Shown here: piece after piece, positions 1-8,652 of the stretch
Position numbering within the stretch: the first letter of the stretch is position 1
Layout of the letters: each line of letters begins with the position of its first letter
Assembly: GCA_020718645.1 (NCBI GenBank)
Contig: DYRQ01000014.1
Coordinates: forward strand, 1 to 32,548
Length of the DNA: 32,548 bases
DNA from: Verrucomicrobium spinosum
GTDB lineage: Bacteria > Verrucomicrobiota > Verrucomicrobiia > JADLBR01 > JAIBCM01
Direction: 5' to 3'
Notes under the pieces: generated by a model
Databases searched by the model: none
Told to the model about the DNA's origin: nothing
The model's input: only the letters and a program-made list of their open reading frames with translations
Position numbers and translations under genes: made by a program

Positions 1-2
1 CG

Positions 3-1697
3 AGTGGGCGCACTGGGGAAGTAGATGTTACCAACAGCATGATCGGGACATTTGCTAATGATCAGATTGGGAGTGGCGGTGTCGTGGCTTTGGGCAACGG
101 GAATTTCGTGGTTGTCAGCCCTCTGCGGGATAGGTGGGAAACAGCTGATGCCGGGGCTGTGACTTGGGTCAATGGAGCAGTCGGGCTTTCTGGTGAAATA
201 ACTATCTCGAACAGCATGCTAGGCACTAATCCAGGAGACCGAATTGGCAGTGGTGGTATTACACAGCTCACGAACGGCAATTTTATCATCTCAAGTCCAA
301 ATCGTATGAGAGAAGGAGTTTCAAATGCGGGAGCTGTGACTTGGGTCAATGCTGCCACTGGCATGGTGGGAGAACTGACTTATCAAAATAGCCTCGTTGG
401 CACCTCCATTGGAGATGTGGTTGGCAGTGGTGGTATTGTAGAGCTTTCTAATGGAAATTATCTCGTCTTCAGTCCGCAGTGGGATAAGTGGGACGCTTAC
501 AATGCTGGAGCGGTTACCTGGGGTAGCGGCACGGCTGGGGTATCGGGAATTGTTGGTGGTTACAACAGCATCGTCGGAGGGTCGAGCAATGCGCTGACGA
601 CCCAATACCAGATAGATTCGGTGAACAGCCGAATTATTTTCGCTATGCCATCTGATTCTGCGGGTGGTGGCGGCGGTCGGGTGGTGACTATCTCGCTGGC
701 TCAAGGCGGTCGCTCTCTCACCGAGATAGCTGGTGTCGGCGATGGGGTGTTTGCAACGAGTGCCGGCGCTGGTGTTACCATCACCCCATCTTCGATCACT
801 GATATTCTGAACACGGGCACCCAAGTGATTCTTCAAGCCAACAACGATATCACTCTTGCCTCAGATGTTATTGCTAATAACGCGGGGGGTGCTGGCGGTA
901 ACTTTACCCTGCAAGCGGGGCGCAGCATTCTCATCAAAGCTGATATCAACACAGATAACGGTAACCTGACCATGATTGGTAATGACACTGTGGCGAGCGG
1001 TGTGATCAATGCCTACCGCGATACGGGAGCCGCGGTCATTTCAGCCGATGTGGGAACGCAGATACAGGCGGGCACAGGCACGGTAACGATCGAATTGCGA
1101 AACGGCGCTGGTAAAACTTACACGACTAGCGGAGATATCACCCTCGCAGCTACCACGGCGCACAATCTTTCTATTACCAATAATGGCCCCACGGCTGGGA
1201 GTGATATACTCCAGCATTCTGGCACGGGTTTAACAGTCACGGGAACACTGACTCTGAGTGCTCCACAAGGATCCGTCACACTGCAAGACGCGAACAACAG
1301 CATAGCGAACTTGGGCAATGCCTCTAGTGGTAGTGCCCTGCGCGTGAATGATAGTGGTGATGGGCTCAACCTGACAGGCGCCGTGCAGGGTGGTGGAGGT
1401 AATATCCAGATTGCTACTACAGGAGATCTGACCATGGACGCCTTGGCTTCGATCATCAATACGGGCACAGGCAATGTCTATCTGGCTGCACAGCTTGGAA
1501 ATTTTATCAACAACTCAGCACTTGGAGCTGGAGTCATTGGTCTCGATACTGGGCGTTGGCTCATTTACACACAAGACGCTGGCACCATGGTGCGGGGTGG
1601 TCTGCTAGAGTCTGGCATACAATCTGGCAGCTATTCAGCCGATCCCCCGGAAGATTGGAATGGCACACCCGGAAATCGAGTCATTGACGAACCTTGA
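3..1697 (+). CDS. Haemagglutinin-like / beta-helix surface protein, 5'-truncated by window edge
   Basis: The reading frame is open from base 3, upstream of the first ATG at 39, and the residues before that ATG continue a repeat, so the gene starts outside the window. About three and a half copies of a ~59-residue repeat are visible, each with a core like GSGGVVALGNGNFVVVSP and ending AGAVTW. After about residue 190 (counting from the ATG) come Gly/Thr/Asn-rich beta-helix segments (ILQANNDITL, GNLTMIGND) typical of filamentous-haemagglutinin-type exoproteins. Near the end RWLIYTQD resembles a segment that in such proteins is usually followed by more domains; here the protein stops about 45 residues later. 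I infer a secreted or surface-bound adhesin-like protein. Export signal and exact role are not visible. Confidence 0.75.
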   Translation, partial: SGRTGEVDVTNSMIGTFANDQIGSGGVVALGNGNFVVVSPLRDRWETADAGAVTWVNGAVGLSGEITISNSMLGTNPGDRIGSGGITQLTNGNFIISSPNRMREGVSNAGAVTWVNAATGMVGELTYQNSLVGTSIGDVVGSGGIVELSNGNYLVFSPQWDKWDAYNAGAVTWGSGTAGVSGIVGGYNSIVGGSSNALTTQYQIDSVNSRIIFAMPSDSAGGGGGRVVTISLAQGGRSLTEIAGVGDGVFATSAGAGVTITPSSITDILNTGTQVILQANNDITLASDVIANNAGGAGGNFTLQAGRSILIKADINTDNGNLTMIGNDTVASGVINAYRDTGAAVISADVGTQIQAGTGTVTIELRNGAGKTYTTSGDITLAATTAHNLSITNNGPTAGSDILQHSGTGLTVTGTLTLSAPQGSVTLQDANNSIANLGNASSGSALRVNDSGDGLNLTGAVQGGGGNIQIATTGDLTMDALASIINTGTGNVYLAAQLGNFINNSALGAGVIGLDTGRWLIYTQDAGTMVRGGLLESGIQSGSYSADPPEDWNGTPGNRVIDEP

Positions 1698-1730
1698 TCC
1701 CTCGCCTATGCATCGCCTCTATTTTTTGCC

Positions 1731-3656
1731 ATGCTTACCGTTTCGAGAGTTTCTAAATCCTACGGCGCCCGAACTTTGTTCGAGGATTTGTCGTTGCAGG
1801 TCAATCGCGGCGATCGTATCGGGCTCATAGGCCCTAACGGCGCCGGTAAATCCACCCTTTTTTCCCTGATACTCGGGGAAAACTCGCCCGACACTGGAAC
1901 CGTCAGTTTACAGCGTGGATGCACCTTGGGCTTTCTGCCCCAAGAAAGCGCTCCCTCGGGAGATGAGACGATACTCGAGTTGGCCATGTCATCCGACGAT
2001 GAATTGGCTCAAGCCATGGCAACCATGCGAGAGCATCCAGATCTCGACTCCCCTGAGAACCAAGAGGCCTCCGCCCGCTACGCCGAACTGGATGGTCACT
2101 CTTTGGCGGCCAAGGCAAAAAAAATTCTCTCTGGCCTCGCCTTCCGCGATGGGGATCATGCGAAACCTGCCAAGACCATGAGTGGCGGCTGGATCATGCG
2201 TGCTCATTTGGCTCGGCTTTTGGTGATGGAGCCTGACCTGCTCATGCTCGATGAGCCGACCAACCACTTGGACCTGGAGTCTCTCGGGTGGTTTCAAAAC
2301 TATCTCGTGAACTATTCCGGCGCTATCCTTGCCATTTCCCACGACCGATATTTTCTCAACACCGTTTGCGGAGCCATCGTGGACATCTCGCGGGGATCAC
2401 TCCGTCGCTACACAGGCAATTACGACCGATTCCTCGCACAGAAAAAGGCTGAAGAGGAGCAATACCTCGCAGCCTACAAAAACCAGTTACGAGAGATCGC
2501 CCACCTCGAAGATTTCATCAACCGTTTCCGCGCCAAAGCCAGCAAGGCCGCACAGGCTCAGGAACGCATCAAGAAACTAGCTAAGATCGAGCGCATGGCC
2601 CCGCCCGATAATTACGAGCCGGCGGTGAGGTTCCGCTTTCCGCAGCCCAAGAGGAGCGGACTCAAAGTCATGGCACTGGAGAAGGTTTGCCAGGCCTACG
2701 GCGACCATGTTGTTTATCGCGATCTCAATGCCGAGGTGGAGCGTGGCCAACGCATTGTCCTTGTGGGACCCAACGGTTCCGGTAAATCCACGATGCTCAA
2801 AATTCTGGCAGGTCTGGTGCCTATCCAGTCAGGGGAGCGCATCGAGGGGCACAACGCCAGCGTCGGATATTTCGCCCAGCAAAGGACAGAGACGCTCAAT
2901 GTGAAGCGCACTGTGCTGGATGAGGCTTCCTCGACACCCGGTGATGCCAGCGAACAGACTATCCGCACTGTGTTGGGCTCATTTCTGTTCAAGGGCGATG
3001 ATGTGTTCAAACCCGTCGGCGTGCTGAGCGGTGGCGAAAAAAGTCGCCTATCGCTGGTCAAACTCCTGCTGAATCCTCCGAATCTCCTTCTGCTGGATGA
3101 GCCGACGACCCATCTCGATATGAGCAGCATTGACGCTCTCATCGCTGCGCTGGAGCCCTATGAGGGAACGCTTGTTTTCGTCAGCCACGATGTGCATTTC
3201 ATACGGGCACTGGCAAAAAATGTCTGGCATATCAACGCGGGTGTTCTCACTACTTATGCTGGGGATTACGACTACTATTTGGAAAAAACCCAGGCCTCGT
3301 CGGAGCGGGGTGGTCTGGTGGCACCGCTCGGAAACTACAGGCCTGAAGAGAGTCCCGATAAGAGTGATGTCGGGGCTAAAATGGGGATGAAAGAAATCCG
3401 TGAACAGCGCCGCCTCGAGGCAGAACAGCGCAAGGCAGCCGCTAAAGCTCGCCGTGAACTCGAGCAGAGGGTCAAGACATTAGAAAGTGAAATACTCACT
3501 CTGGAAACCCGCCAGAAAGAGGTTGTTGCTCTTTTGGAACAATCGCCCGATTCCTCTTCCGCGTGGTCTCTGCATAAAGAACTTGCTGAGATCAGCGACC
3601 AACTCGAAGCTAATAATGCTGAGTGGGCGCAAGCCGCTGAAGTTCTCTCGGATTGA
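1731..3656 (+). CDS. ABC-F family ATPase (YheS/Uup-like translation factor)
   Basis: A 641-residue soluble protein with two ABC ATPase domains and no membrane segment, the hallmark of the ABC-F family, which acts on ribosomes rather than in transport. Walker A motifs lie near residues 34-42 (GPNGAGKST) and 346-354 (GPNGSGKST). Signature motifs are near 150 (SGGW) and 433 (LSGGE), followed by LDEPTNHLD and LDEPTTHLD. The linker between the domains is long, basic and helical (RFRAKASKAAQAQERIKKL), most like YheS. The C-terminal ~90 residues form a charged coiled coil as in Uup/YheS. Length matches the family. It lies 33 bases after the adhesin-like gene with no terminator seen, and has no Shine-Dalgarno sequence before the ATG. 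The exact subfamily is uncertain. Confidence 0.93.
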   Translation: MLTVSRVSKSYGARTLFEDLSLQVNRGDRIGLIGPNGAGKSTLFSLILGENSPDTGTVSLQRGCTLGFLPQESAPSGDETILELAMSSDDELAQAMATMREHPDLDSPENQEASARYAELDGHSLAAKAKKILSGLAFRDGDHAKPAKTMSGGWIMRAHLARLLVMEPDLLMLDEPTNHLDLESLGWFQNYLVNYSGAILAISHDRYFLNTVCGAIVDISRGSLRRYTGNYDRFLAQKKAEEEQYLAAYKNQLREIAHLEDFINRFRAKASKAAQAQERIKKLAKIERMAPPDNYEPAVRFRFPQPKRSGLKVMALEKVCQAYGDHVVYRDLNAEVERGQRIVLVGPNGSGKSTMLKILAGLVPIQSGERIEGHNASVGYFAQQRTETLNVKRTVLDEASSTPGDASEQTIRTVLGSFLFKGDDVFKPVGVLSGGEKSRLSLVKLLLNPPNLLLLDEPTTHLDMSSIDALIAALEPYEGTLVFVSHDVHFIRALAKNVWHINAGVLTTYAGDYDYYLEKTQASSERGGLVAPLGNYRPEESPDKSDVGAKMGMKEIREQRRLEAEQRKAAAKARRELEQRVKTLESEILTLETRQKEVVALLEQSPDSSSAWSLHKELAEISDQLEANNAEWAQAAEVLSD

Positions 3657-3707
3657 CAACTGCTGCCATTTGACTTAGGGCTCCAACATACGGGAAAAAA
3701 CAGCACC

Positions 3708-4523
3708 ATGAAAAGCGCCCAAGACATTCAGCTCCTAGTGACCAGAGAAAATCTCGACCCTGCCGTTCCAGCGGACAAGAAAGTCGAGATACTCCAATTT
3801 GCCCTCTCAGACAAGCTCGACGACCTTCTGCTCAGGGTAGGTTACTCGAATGCCCAAGTTTTGAACATGACCCTTCAGCTCATGACTGTAGGTAAAATCC
3901 GTGTTGAGTTCGATAATTTTAATGAGCGCATGGAGTTAGTGCATCGCGAAACAGACCTTATGAGCCGTGCCGATGCGATCACCATGTTTGACGCGCATCT
4001 TTCCGAACTGCAAGGAGCCCAGACAGCGGCAGCTCCCGAGGCGATCGGAGCTACCCAGAAGATAGTCATTACCCCCCGCCAGAAGCCTGCTCCAGCCCAG
4101 CCAGCCCTGAAGCGAATCGCCAATGTCGTCCCTCCCTCAGTGCCTGCTCCAGCTCAAGGCGTGCAGCCGCAGCAGCCCAACCCCTATGTGCAGCCTGTAG
4201 CTCCTCAACCTGTGCAGGTGCCACAATACCAGCAACCAGTCGCGCCTCCAGCCCCCGCAGGGATCCCTGCATGGCAGATGTCTGTGCAACAGCCGACTCA
4301 GCCTACCGCCTACCAGCAGCCCTACGCGCCCCAGCAAGCTCCCGTGGCCCACCATCCGCAAGCTGTTTATCCGCAGCCTGCGACCCCAACTCAAGTGCTG
4401 GCCACCATGCGCCCCAGCCCGAAGAAAAAGGATAACAATGTCCTCTTCTGGGTATTGGTGATTGTGGCCATTGCCGTTGGACTGATCATCGCCTATGCGA
4501 TTTTTTCGGCCAAGCCGCTTTGA
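3708..4523 (+). CDS. Hypothetical Pro/Gln-rich protein with C-terminal membrane anchor
   Basis: I do not recognise the family. The 271 residues split into three parts: a folded-looking, charged helical N-terminal domain (about 1-105); a low-complexity Pro/Gln/Ala linker (about 125-235, with runs such as PYVQPVAPQPVQVPQYQQP); and one hydrophobic segment at about 245-267 (VLFWVLVIVAIAVGLIIAYAIF) followed by only four residues. A basic KKK cluster precedes the hydrophobic stretch, so the N-terminal domain should face the cytoplasm, as in a tail-anchored protein. There is no signal peptide. It sits between the ABC-F gene and hpnH, 51 bases after the former. Composition is biased by the linker, but the ORF is uninterrupted and out-competes its antisense shadows. 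Confidence 0.8.
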   Translation: MKSAQDIQLLVTRENLDPAVPADKKVEILQFALSDKLDDLLLRVGYSNAQVLNMTLQLMTVGKIRVEFDNFNERMELVHRETDLMSRADAITMFDAHLSELQGAQTAAAPEAIGATQKIVITPRQKPAPAQPALKRIANVVPPSVPAPAQGVQPQQPNPYVQPVAPQPVQVPQYQQPVAPPAPAGIPAWQMSVQQPTQPTAYQQPYAPQQAPVAHHPQAVYPQPATPTQVLATMRPSPKKKDNNVLFWVLVIVAIAVGLIIAYAIFSAKPL

Positions 4524-4572
4524 TTTCTTTTCCCGTTAGCACTGCAACCATGGCCCATCTGCGGCGTTTAGA

Positions 4573-4600
4573 TTGACAAGACGCGACTCTAGATTAGGGT
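4573..4600 (+). promoter_or_regulatory. Candidate sigma70-type promoter for hpnH
   Basis: A perfect -35 hexamer TTGACA (4573-4578) is followed after 16 bases by a poor -10 candidate TAGGGT (4595-4600). The ATG of hpnH is only 10 bases after this -10, so a transcript from here would have almost no leader. This is pattern matching only. Confidence 0.3.
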
Positions 4601-4609
4601 CATGACCTT

Positions 4610-5623
4610 ATGCCAGTGCCTATATCTCAGATGTGGACCGTGGCCTCCTATGTGCTCGGCAACAAGCTCAGGGGTCACAAGAAGTATCCTCTCGTGCTCA
4701 TGCTCGAGCCCCTGTTCCGTTGCAACCTCGCCTGTGCAGGCTGCGGAAAAATTCAATACCCTCCCCACATTCTCAATAAACGCCTCACCCCCGAAGAGTG
4801 CTGGTCTGCGGCAGATGAGTGCGGTGCGCCCATGGTTTCTATCCCGGGTGGCGAACCTCTCATTCACCCCGAGATGGATAAAATTGTCGCTGGTTTCATC
4901 GAGCGAAAAAAATATATCTACCTGTGCACAAACGCCCTTTTGCTGGAGAGAAAAATGGATCTCTTCACCCCTTCGAAATACCTCACTTTCTCCGTTCACA
5001 TGGATGGTCTCCAGCCCGAGCACGATGAGGCTGTCTGCCGCGAGGGCACTTACGAGATTGCCGTCAAGGCGATCAAAGAGGCCGTCAAGCGCGGTTTTCG
5101 TGTCACCACCAACACCACCCTGTTTGAGGGTGCCAATCCCGAGCGAGTTAGAGCGTTCTTCGATGAGATGATGTCTCTCGGTGTCGAGGGTATGATGCTC
5201 TCGCCTGGCTACAGCTACGACAAGGCGCCTGACCAAGAAAACTTCTTGGCTCGTGAGCGCACGACCAAGCTCTTCAGCGAGATTCTGACCCAGCGCAAAA
5301 AGAGTTGGCAGTTCAATCTCTCCCCCAACTTCATCGAGTTTTTGCAAGGCAATGTCCAATACGATTGCACCCCTTGGGGCAACCCCACCTATAATATCTT
5401 TGGGTGGCAAAAACCCTGCTACCTTCTGCAAGAAGGCTATGCCAAGAGCTTCAAAGAGCTCATGGACGAGACCGACTGGTCCGCCTACGGACACGCCAGT
5501 GGAAATACCAAGTGCAGCGATTGCATGGTTCACTGCGGGTTTGAAGCGTCCTCTGTGGACGACACCTTTGGTTCGTGGCAGGGCTTCGTTCGCACCGTTC
5601 AGTCCACGATGAAATACAGCTAA
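4610..5623 (+). CDS. hpnH: Hopanoid biosynthesis radical SAM protein HpnH (adenosylhopane synthase)
   Basis: HpnH joins a 5'-deoxyadenosyl group to diploptene, giving adenosylhopane, the first step of extended (C35) hopanoid formation. The 337 residues carry the radical-SAM cysteine motif CX3CX2C at about 38-45 (CNLACAGC), an early GNKLRGHKKYPLVLMLEPLF block, and SIPGGEPL, the SAM-binding GGE motif. A second cysteine cluster near the C-terminus (CSDCMVHCG) is also typical of HpnH. Length is within the family range. No squalene-hopene cyclase or other hpn gene lies in this window, so partner genes must be elsewhere. A 130-residue ORF follows at 18 bases. A 314-residue antisense ORF over the same DNA is a shadow. 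Confidence 0.93.
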   Translation: MPVPISQMWTVASYVLGNKLRGHKKYPLVLMLEPLFRCNLACAGCGKIQYPPHILNKRLTPEECWSAADECGAPMVSIPGGEPLIHPEMDKIVAGFIERKKYIYLCTNALLLERKMDLFTPSKYLTFSVHMDGLQPEHDEAVCREGTYEIAVKAIKEAVKRGFRVTTNTTLFEGANPERVRAFFDEMMSLGVEGMMLSPGYSYDKAPDQENFLARERTTKLFSEILTQRKKSWQFNLSPNFIEFLQGNVQYDCTPWGNPTYNIFGWQKPCYLLQEGYAKSFKELMDETDWSAYGHASGNTKCSDCMVHCGFEASSVDDTFGSWQGFVRTVQSTMKYS

Positions 5624-5641
5624 CCGACTCCGAGCACACCC

Positions 5642-6034
5642 ATGTCACACGATTCCCAGCACCACCACCCAGCCATCAAGCCCAACTCATGCGAAGGGCT
5701 TCGCTATAAACCTTCGAGCGATGCAGAGCTGCATAAAGCCATGGATCAAGCTTTCGACTACCGCGGCGACATCACGCTCAAGCTCCGCAACGGTTCCGAG
5801 TGCATTGGCTTCCTCTACAACCGCGACCATGCCAGCGGGCGTGCCGACCTTTTTGTCGCATCGCAACCTACCCCAGTCTTTGTCCGCTATTCCGAGGTCG
5901 AGGAGATTGTCTTCTCGGGCGACGACATGGCTTTTGGCAAGTCCTGGGATGATTGGGCTGACAAAAATTCGCACGAGCGCAAGGCCGAGGCCGAAGCACT
6001 GCGGCGAGAGTCTGAAAAACTCGGACATCTCTAA
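5642..6034 (+). CDS. Small conserved-looking hypothetical protein downstream of hpnH
   Basis: A 130-residue soluble protein with no signal peptide or membrane segment. The family is not recognised with certainty. The N-terminus is His-rich (MSHDSQHHHP). The centre (about 45-95) looks like a short beta-barrel: DITLKLRNGSECIGFLYNRD followed by ADLFVASQ and a segment ending YSEVEEIVFSGDD. This is the pattern of small SH3/Sm-like folds. The C-terminus is a charged helix with many Glu, Lys and Arg residues. It starts 18 bases after hpnH with no promoter seen between, so the two are probably co-transcribed; a link to hopanoid metabolism is inference from position only. Confidence 0.75.
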   Translation: MSHDSQHHHPAIKPNSCEGLRYKPSSDAELHKAMDQAFDYRGDITLKLRNGSECIGFLYNRDHASGRADLFVASQPTPVFVRYSEVEEIVFSGDDMAFGKSWDDWADKNSHERKAEAEALRRESEKLGHL

Positions 6035-6208
6035 TAGCTAGCCTTGTTGCACCAGCGCTATTGTTGTCATACCACGGCCTCAATTTCGGCTGCATCTGGT
6101 TCCATCGCGAGCCACTTCGGGATTGAGGTCTATGCCTTGTTTCGGCTCGAGTTAGTGTCGTAAAACTTTTTGGGTTGCGGGTGGAAAACCCGAACTTACC
6201 CTACGATA

Positions 6209-6994
6209 ATGATGTTATCGAGTTCTTGCATGCGATCACTGACGGCTAGCGCATTCTTTTTTGCTATGGGTCTGGCAGTGTGTGCAGAAGATGTTGCACG
6301 CCCAGTGAGCGCCTGGCTCCAAGAGACAAAGGAGGCATCTGCCCAACCAATGGATTCTGCGGAGCGCGCCGTGCTGATAGCTGCGGCTCTGCAAGACAAC
6401 TCAAAAATCCAAGGCATCTCTTGTGATGCAAAGGCTCTGGAGGAGTGGTTGGCGGGACAGGGTGGGGCGATTCAGAAGAAACTACTCACTGGAGAGCCTC
6501 TCACCCCTGAAGAAGCCCCACACCGTTTTGGCGCGCTGGCTCTGCTCCTACGCCAAGCTCACCACCAACTCAAAGGAGGCAAGCTTCCCAAAGAAAAGCT
6601 GGAGAGTCTGAGTGAAGAGCAGAGCCAATTACTCGCACTTTACAAGCGAACACACGAAAAAGGCATGGCCGCCATGAAAAAAGGCTATGCCACGGGAATG
6701 TTGACCCCAGAGGAGTATGCCGCCGTGCGAGACTACGCTATCTCTGTGGAAGTGCGTGGCACCAGCAGCTCTTTTACCCCCAGTGATTTTAAAATTTCTT
6801 CTCCAGGGTTAGAGTTAGGCAAACCTGCACCACTGTTTTCCGCGCTCAAATTGGAGAGTGTTCCTACTCCAGAGATGGGAAGCACGGATAACATTTATGA
6901 TACTTTGACCCCGAGAGGGGTGCTCTGGAGCTGCTTCAATTGCTCGATGGCTACCAACCATCCGGGAATGGCGTGGTGCCGAGGGAAGCGGTAG
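6209..6994 (+). pseudogene. Deiodinase/redoxin-like secreted protein, fragment 1 of 3 (N-terminal part)
   Basis: First piece of a gene split over three frames. The track starts at 6170, but ATG codons at 6209, 6212 or 6230 are more likely; the last gives a clean signal peptide (MRSLTASAFFFAMGLAVCAED), so the product was meant for export. Then comes a ~200-residue helical region rich in Glu, Lys and Ala. Near the end is the usual entry to a redoxin fold (GKPAPLFSALKLE). After about base 6899 the sequence in this frame turns atypical (SCFNCSMATNHPG) while the -1 frame reads naturally (FDPERGALELLQLLDGYQ). A TGA at 6898-6900 prevents that second frame from extending further upstream. This places a one-base loss near 6899-6905. 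Confidence 0.7.
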
Positions 6995-7521
6995 CTGAGC
7001 CCACGGGCGCCGAGGTGTTTCACCTGAAGGATTACATCGGAGTCAAGCCAGTGCTCTTGGTATTCGCCCATCCTTCCGATTACTGGGCGTGGCATTTGAC
7101 GCTGGCGGTGGAGTTGGAGGCGGTGCGTCTGGCTCTGTTGCCGCAGGTGGAAACGGTCATGGTCAATGTGAGTATCCATGACGCCTACATGGGCGCGGAA
7201 GACCCGTTTGAGCCGAAGGGGATGGTGGGTTTTTGGGGTTCAGGACGGAGAACTCTACTACACCCGATCAATCTAGAGGAGCGAGCACGCGTCGCCCGCC
7301 TTTTTTACATGGCGTTGCCTTTTTATCGGATGCCCATGGTGCTCGACAGCATGGGACAGACCATCCGTGATGCCTACCGTGATCGTGGTGGTGAGGCGAC
7401 ATTTGTCCTCGTAGATAAGGCTGGCACGGTTGTGTATTGGGATCGCGGGAATGTGCTGCCGCATCCGCAGGGAAAAGCTTTTTACCGTGAGTGGCGCTCT
7501 GGCAGCGTTTGCAGCTTTTGA
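6901..7521 (+). pseudogene. Deiodinase-like protein, fragment 2 of 3 (thioredoxin-fold domain)
   Basis: Second piece, in the -1 frame relative to fragment 1 and open from 6901; the ORF track begins it at a TTG at 6940. It resembles the iodothyronine-deiodinase/thioredoxin fold: a strand entry KPVLLVFAHPSDYW, then VETVMVNVSIHDAYMGAED, then MPMVLDSMGQTIRDAY and ATFVLVDKAGTVVYWDRG, in the order found in deiodinases (catalytic loop, 'EAH' strand, 'VD.M' strand, final hairpin). The catalytic Cys or Sec expected in the first loop is absent: HPSDYW replaces the GSCTUP-like motif. The natural reading leaves this frame near 7489-7495 (KAFYRE), and the rest of the ORF up to 7521 looks out of frame. Confidence 0.65.
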
Positions 7522-8045
7522 CCCACCGTGTCGCCTCCCTTTTGGCCAAGGGTGGCTCGGATGCGACTCCGACGGATTGGAAGCGCCCAGAACTGTGGAA
7601 AGCCACAGAGGGGGTGGAGTTGGGCTCAGGATTGCCTCAAGTGAGCGGTGTGGATGAGCGTATTGCAGTCGCAACTTCTATGGCATTGGGAGGAGTGATC
7701 GCCTCTGTGGATGAGGCTGCTGGACTATTCACACTGCAAACGGGAGAGCCCTATCCATCAACAGCGGGCACGGAACTGTGGCAGCAGTATGCAGCGAATC
7801 TCGAAAGCGCCTCGGCACAAACGCGATTCAGACTCCAGACAGTGCAACGCTGGCAAAAGGAAGGTTCGCCAAAGCAATTTCAAGTAGCCCCCTACACGCT
7901 GATCATGCGCAACGGAGAAGTGGCAACTTTGAGTAGTCTGAAAATTGGGGATAGCGTGGGTCTTCGATTCCGAGCCACCCGAGCTGGTATGGAGGCTGTG
8001 GGGGTGGATTGGATGCTAGCGGTTGACCCTAGGTTGGGTAAGTGA
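7491..8045 (+). pseudogene. Deiodinase-like protein, fragment 3 of 3 (C-terminal domain)
   Basis: Third piece, again one base out of frame with the preceding one. It opens at a GTG directly after an in-frame TGA (7488-7490). The first residues (ALWQRLQLLTHRVASLLAKGG) continue naturally from KAFYRE of fragment 2. The ~180 residues form a C-terminal domain of unknown family, with beta-rich stretches (GGVIASVDEAAGLFTLQTGE and, near the end, VATLSSLKIGDSVGLRFRATRA) that look like a small barrel domain. It has no signal peptide or start site of its own that I would trust, so I treat it as the tail of one ~610-residue ancestral protein. An independent gene cannot be fully excluded. Confidence 0.6.
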
Positions 8046-8132
8046 GTGGGGAAGTTCCTAGGGCAACACGATCTTGGCAATTTTTCACCAAAAAAGCTGG
8101 CATTATTTTTCAGGTCTAGTAATAAAAAATCC

Positions 8133-8534
8133 ATGATACTAAAAAATCGGCTTGGGTTTTATTTGTTAGTTTACGGTTTTTTCATCCTGCTCTGCGGTAT
8201 GATCGGTTATCACTCTCTGCCTCCCAAGGCTACATCGCTCTTGGTGTCAGCTAGCCTCTGTGGCTCGCTCATGGGGGTGCTCGGTATTTTCTCCCTGCGA
8301 GGTGTCCAGATTGCATCTAAGATAGCCACTTGGGTGGTTGCTGTGTTGGGTATCGTTTTTCTATGGAGAGCATCCTTGGTGACGATGGCTGTGAAAGCCG
8401 GTCAAAACGACAAAGCCATTGTAGCCTGTGTTTTAACGGCCATGGCTTTCGCATCCTTGGCGATGATAGTAGCCATTTATTTTGATGCACGGCGCAGCAG
8501 CGCTGCTGGGAAAACACCTCAGCAAGCTGAATAG
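8133..8534 (+). CDS. Small four-helix membrane protein (TMEM14/UPF0136-like)
   Basis: The ORF track starts at a GTG at 8046, but the first 29 residues are hydrophilic and unlike the rest. The ATG at 8133 gives a compact 133-residue protein that begins directly with a membrane helix, so I prefer it. Four hydrophobic segments are visible, beginning near FYLLVYGFFILLCGMIGY, LVSASLCGSLMGVLGIF, ATWVVAVLGIVFLW and VACVLTAMAFASLAMIVAIYF, followed by a short polar tail. The small Gly-rich helices and overall size resemble the TMEM14/UPF0136 family, but the match is by eye and weak. Function in bacteria is unknown. No ribosome binding site is evident; it may be independent of its neighbours. Confidence 0.7.
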   Translation: MILKNRLGFYLLVYGFFILLCGMIGYHSLPPKATSLLVSASLCGSLMGVLGIFSLRGVQIASKIATWVVAVLGIVFLWRASLVTMAVKAGQNDKAIVACVLTAMAFASLAMIVAIYFDARRSSAAGKTPQQAE

Positions 8535-8642
8535 GTGGCCGGCTAGTTCATCTTTGTTAGAACAAGGTGAAATGATGGGGCTCAGTGCTATTGACCTGCA
8601 AGGCAGGCATCACTCTTTCGTAGTTTGAAATATTGTAATAAA

Positions 8643-8647
8643 GGGAG
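8643..8647 (+). promoter_or_regulatory. Shine-Dalgarno of the chemoreceptor gene
   Basis: GGGAG lies five bases before the ATG at 8653 (AAGGGAGTTATTATG). It is one of the few clear ribosome binding sites in the window and fixes the start of the chemoreceptor gene. Confidence 0.6.
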
Positions 8648-8652
8648 TTATT

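Noticed and set aside
4589-5533. 314-residue minus-strand ORF opposite hpnH
   Set aside because: It is the antisense shadow of a clearly recognised gene and has no domain pattern of its own.
6899-6994. Programmed -1 frameshift in the deiodinase-like gene
   Set aside because: No X XXY YYZ slippery heptamer in the overlap, and a second break occurs downstream, so decay or sequencing error is more likely.
7060-7110. Selenocysteine at the catalytic loop of the deiodinase-like domain
   Set aside because: The loop codes for HPSDYW with no in-frame TGA, so there is no Sec codon at this position.
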